Of a stretch of DNA of 28,627 bases, positions 26,072 through 28,627 are shown one piece after another. The notes under the pieces are model-generated. The model ran no database searches, had not been told where the DNA came from, and saw nothing but the letters and a program-made list of their open reading frames with translations. This stretch comes from Actinomycetota bacterium (GTDB taxonomy: Bacteria; Actinomycetota; Actinomycetes; Nanopelagicales; Nanopelagicaceae): NCBI GenBank assembly GCA_947488645.1, contig CANLAC010000003.1, positions 1 to 28,627 of the forward strand. The letters run 5' to 3'. The position numbers were made by a program, and so were the translations under genes. Within the stretch, counting starts at the first letter, position 1. The number at the start of each line of letters is the position of its first letter.

Positions 26072-26100
26072 AGGCTCATTCTCCCTTGAAGTAGGCTCAT
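26071..26100. repeat. Direct repeat TAGGCTCAT x2, 21-base period, between menG and bioY
   Basis: Identical 9-base copies lie at 26071-26079 and 26092-26100, two helical turns apart. They cover the menG start codon edge and the divergent menG/bioY upstream region. They could be half-sites for a regulator or a small in-frame duplication (EPTSR/EPMSR in the menG frame). Confidence 0.5.
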
Positions 26101-26130
26101 CCACAACTTAGGTACATCGAAAGGTTCCCC

Positions 26131-26715
26131 ATGTCGCTCTCTGCTACATCGCTTCGCACTTCACTGATCCCCCGATCAACGGCTCTTTCAAACGCTGTTC
26201 TCGTTGTTAGTGGAGTTCTTGGCTTAGCAGTATTGGCACAAATTGCGATTCCGGTTCCGGGATCACCAGTTCCTGTTACGGGTCAAACATTGGGTGTATT
26301 AATTCTTGGAACTGCATACGGATCAACCTTGGGATTCACAACTTTTGCTATCTATATCCTGGCTGGAATTGCAGGTGCACCAGTATTTGCAAATAGTGGC
26401 CATGGGTTAGATCGCATTGTTGGCGCAACGGGTGGTTACATAATCGGAATGCTGGTTGCAACCTTTGTATTGGGCCAGCTTGCACGTTTTCGCCTAGATC
26501 AAAAATTCTTGACAGCTCTTCCTTCGATGTTAATTGGAACTGTTACTACTTTCTCATTTGGTCTTGTGTGGTTACATCAATACACAGGACAAAGTTGGAG
26601 CTGGACGATTAATGCAGGGCTGACTCCATTTATTGTTGGTGAAGCTTTAAAGATTGCAATTGCTGGAACTTCGCTGCCTGCTATTTGGCGAGTTGTTAAC
26701 CGCAAAAATTCATAG
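26131..26715 (+). CDS. bioY: BioY biotin-specific substrate-binding subunit (ECF transporter)
   Basis: A 194-residue membrane protein with six hydrophobic helices. The BioY hallmark PVPGSPVPVTGQTLGVL (about 46-62) and the glycine-rich AGIAGAPVFA...GHGLDRIVGATGGY stretch are present. BioY binds biotin at the membrane and works alone slowly or with an EcfA/EcfT energizing module, not found here. The ATG has AAGG about 7 bases upstream. It is divergent from menG and followed after 2 bases by menF. Biotin uptake fits a biotin-requiring streamlined bacterium, but that is inference. Confidence 0.92.
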   Translation: MSLSATSLRTSLIPRSTALSNAVLVVSGVLGLAVLAQIAIPVPGSPVPVTGQTLGVLILGTAYGSTLGFTTFAIYILAGIAGAPVFANSGHGLDRIVGATGGYIIGMLVATFVLGQLARFRLDQKFLTALPSMLIGTVTTFSFGLVWLHQYTGQSWSWTINAGLTPFIVGEALKIAIAGTSLPAIWRVVNRKNS

Positions 26716-26717
26716 CA

Positions 26718-27938
26718 ATGCCACAACTCACTCCTGTAACCACAACTCGCCTTGGCGAGCATTTACCGTTGCTGGAATTACTACCAGATTCAAATCCTGT
26801 TGCCTGGGTTCGAAGTGGTGATGGTTTAGTTGGTTGGGGCACCTATGCCACTACAACAGTTAGTGGTCCACATAGATTTGCAGATGCACGTCATTGGTGG
26901 CAGAAGCAGCTAGAAAAGTTAGCAGTCACAAATACTGTGCACGGCAGCGGAACTGGCCCAATTTTGTTTTCATCTTTTTCATTCTCACCAGATGATGTTT
27001 CAGTCCTTGTCATCCCACAGGTAGTTGTTGGCTCTAAGGGCGATAAGTCTTGGATTACATGGATCGGTTCAGATCCTCAACCGGTACTTAAAACCACACC
27101 TGATCATGTTTCTAACGCAGATATGGCCTGGGATGAAAAACCACAGTCAGATCTAGATTGGAAAAACCGCGTTGCAACTGCCGTTTCTCGAATTCAATCT
27201 GGGGATTTGGACAAGGTTGTATTAGCTAGAGATATCACCATTAAATCAAGCAAAAGTATTGATCCAAGGGCCATCTTGAAGAAGCTAGCGGTTGAATATC
27301 CATCGACTTGGAAGTATTCGATTTCAGGATTAGTTGGAGCAACTCCTGAACTATTACTTCGCTTATCGCGCGGAATGATTACTTCACGCGTCTTGGCCGG
27401 AACTATTAGCAAGACGGGTGATGATGCAAAAGATTTGGCATTAGCAGCATCTCTTGCTCGTTCATCAAAAGATCTGGCAGAACATGAATACGCCGTGCGA
27501 TCAGTTGCAGATGCAATAGAGCCATTTTGTTCATCAACAAATGTTCCTGAGTCCCCATTTGTCTTACACCTTGCAAATGTTATGCACCTTGCAACAGATG
27601 TGACTGGTGCATTGGTTGAAACACTTGCTCACACAGATGCATTTACAATTCTTGAGCAATTACATCCAACAGCTGCTGTGTGCGGAACTCCGAGACCAAT
27701 TGCCGCAGCATTGATCTCTGAGATTGAAGGAATGTCTCGTGGACGATATGCGGGGCCTGTTGGTTGGATTGATGCAGCAGGTGATGGAGAACTTGGAATT
27801 GCACTTCGTTGTGGTCAAATAAATGGCGACACTATTCGCATCTTTGCTGGATGCGGAATTGTTGATGGTTCAGACCCTGAGATTGAATTGGCTGAAACGT
27901 ATGCAAAGTTTTCGCCTATGCGCAGCGCGCTTAAATAG
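26718..27938 (+). CDS. menF: Isochorismate synthase (menaquinone pathway)
   Basis: A 406-residue chorismate-using enzyme of the MenF/EntC family. The catalytic core has K166 in DKVVLARD (general base), LAGTISKTGDDAKD (226-239), KDLAEHEYAV (251-260, general acid E255), LHPTAAVCGTPR (315-326) and GRYAGPVGW (342-350), ending with Mg-binding EIELAETYAKFSPM. It converts chorismate to isochorismate, the first committed step of menaquinone synthesis. The gene faces menD and their 3' ends overlap by 8 bases, which favours menF over the siderophore enzyme EntC or a salicylate synthase. Confidence 0.9.
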   Translation: MPQLTPVTTTRLGEHLPLLELLPDSNPVAWVRSGDGLVGWGTYATTTVSGPHRFADARHWWQKQLEKLAVTNTVHGSGTGPILFSSFSFSPDDVSVLVIPQVVVGSKGDKSWITWIGSDPQPVLKTTPDHVSNADMAWDEKPQSDLDWKNRVATAVSRIQSGDLDKVVLARDITIKSSKSIDPRAILKKLAVEYPSTWKYSISGLVGATPELLLRLSRGMITSRVLAGTISKTGDDAKDLALAASLARSSKDLAEHEYAVRSVADAIEPFCSSTNVPESPFVLHLANVMHLATDVTGALVETLAHTDAFTILEQLHPTAAVCGTPRPIAAALISEIEGMSRGRYAGPVGWIDAAGDGELGIALRCGQINGDTIRIFAGCGIVDGSDPEIELAETYAKFSPMRSALK

Positions 27939-28627
27939 AGGTAAGTGACTCCACAACCTTCTTCAAATTATCTGCATTTGATTCACGATCAGGCACATCA
28001 CACACAACAACACTCACACCAGATATTGGTGCCTTGATCTCTGCCTCTAACTCTTTAAGGGTTGTAATTTGCTTTGCATCAACACCCATCGCTTGCGCAA
28101 TTGCTGCTGGATTTAATCCATGGGGCGTTCCAAAAACAGTTTCAAAGCCATCTACACCGCGCTGTGGAAGTGTGGAAAAAATGCCACCACCATCATTATT
28201 GATAACAATGAAGCGGCAGTTAATTGCTTCCTTGTTTACTAGTCCAGTTAAATCATGCAGGAAAGAAAGGTCCCCCAGGAGTGCAATTGTGGACTTATGA
28301 CCATAGGCAACACCTAGCGCTGTTGAAATGTTTCCATCAATGCCAGCTAATCCTCGGTTTGCATATGTGTGAACTCCACCTCGTGGATGGGCAAAACCTT
28401 CAAGATCTCGAATTGGGCGTGATGAAGAAACAAACAAGGCGGTGTCATCTGGAATTGTTGCCGCAATTGTTCGGGCAATTACCGCTTCACTCCATCCACT
28501 TAATGATCCGATGAGCTTTTGTGCACGCTCTGAAACTTTATTCCACTTTGCAAGCCATTCATCAGATTGGATGACACCTTGAAGATCTGGTAACTCTGTG
28601 AATTTACGATCTGCTTGACGATCAGAA
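27931..28627 (-). CDS. menD: MenD (SEPHCHC synthase), C-terminal third; 5' end outside window
   Basis: The minus-strand frame is open from the window edge to the TAA at 27931, about 231 codons. It shows the C-terminal ThDP-binding domain of MenD: LFVSSSRPIRDLE, NRGLAGIDGNISTALG, LLGDLSFLHDLTGL (GD of the ThDP/Mg motif) and VINNDGGGIFSTLPQ (the paired asparagines). The TTG at 28437, which looks like a start, is internal, since the S-R-PIRDLE block directly follows more homologous sequence. MenD joins isochorismate and 2-oxoglutarate to give SEPHCHC. It converges with menF. Confidence 0.93.
   Translation of the reverse strand, partial: SDRQADRKFTELPDLQGVIQSDEWLAKWNKVSERAQKLIGSLSGWSEAVIARTIAATIPDDTALFVSSSRPIRDLEGFAHPRGGVHTYANRGLAGIDGNISTALGVAYGHKSTIALLGDLSFLHDLTGLVNKEAINCRFIVINNDGGGIFSTLPQRGVDGFETVFGTPHGLNPAAIAQAMGVDAKQITTLKELEAEIKAPISGVSVVVCDVPDRESNADNLKKVVESLTSI

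Noticed and set aside
26718..27938. Siderophore EntC or salicylate synthase
   Set aside because: No siderophore genes are present; the gene adjoins menD within a menaquinone-rich region, so MenF is the simpler call.
28435..28437. Apparent menD start at 28437
   Set aside because: The frame stays open to the window edge and the upstream residues continue the MenD domain; this TTG is an internal leucine codon.
1..28627. CRISPR arrays, transposases, phage genes or toxin-antitoxin pairs
   Set aside because: I saw no regularly spaced repeats, transposase-like proteins, long terminal repeats or small paired ORFs of that type anywhere in the window.

Overview
The window looks like part of a compact actinobacterial chromosome. 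Evidence: all 14 NADH dehydrogenase subunit genes run nuoA to nuoN without fusions, preceded by menG and followed by a long-chain polyprenyl diphosphate synthase. GTG and TTG starts are frequent, genes overlap by a few bases, and some promoters look leaderless. A few hand-counted 60-base lines average about 45% GC outside the left cluster. That is low for Actinobacteria and fits the streamlined freshwater lineage (acI / Nanopelagicales type). The phylum is well supported; the lineage is my inference.

Left part (1-7149): the 3' end of a class II fructose-bisphosphatase gene (glpX) meets a sugar-metabolism cluster tail to tail. The cluster has two divergent arms. Leftward: a short-chain epimerase/dehydratase and a 799-residue thiamine-diphosphate enzyme of the AceE-like family. 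Rightward: a mandelate-racemase-type acid-sugar dehydratase, an APH-fold small-molecule kinase and a diverged enolase paralogue with changed catalytic residues. The arms share an 87-bp intergenic region with overlapping promoters and an inverted repeat. The set looks like a carbohydrate or sugar-acid pathway whose substrate I cannot name. It is more AT-rich than the rest and is the best candidate for undescribed biology here.

Middle (7150-9372): a PsiE-family membrane protein, a tRNA-Tyr(GUA) on the minus strand with a hairpin between the two, then yajQ and rarD.

Centre and right (9340-26071, minus strand): one long unit transcribed right to left: menG, nuoA, B, C, D, E, F, G, H, I, J, K, L, M, N, polyprenyl diphosphate synthase. 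Most junctions are TAATG, ATGA or GTGA overlaps, so translation is probably coupled through the run. menG and the polyprenyl synthase make the quinone that complex I reduces.

Right end (26131-28627): bioY (biotin ECF substrate-binding subunit) and menF (isochorismate synthase) on the plus strand, meeting the 3' part of menD on the minus strand. menF, menD, menG and the prenyl synthase supply four steps of menaquinone synthesis around complex I, so the right 19 kb is essentially a menaquinone/NADH-oxidation respiratory block. I saw no insertion sequence, CRISPR array, rRNA or replication origin. No gene-free stretch exceeds 300 bases.
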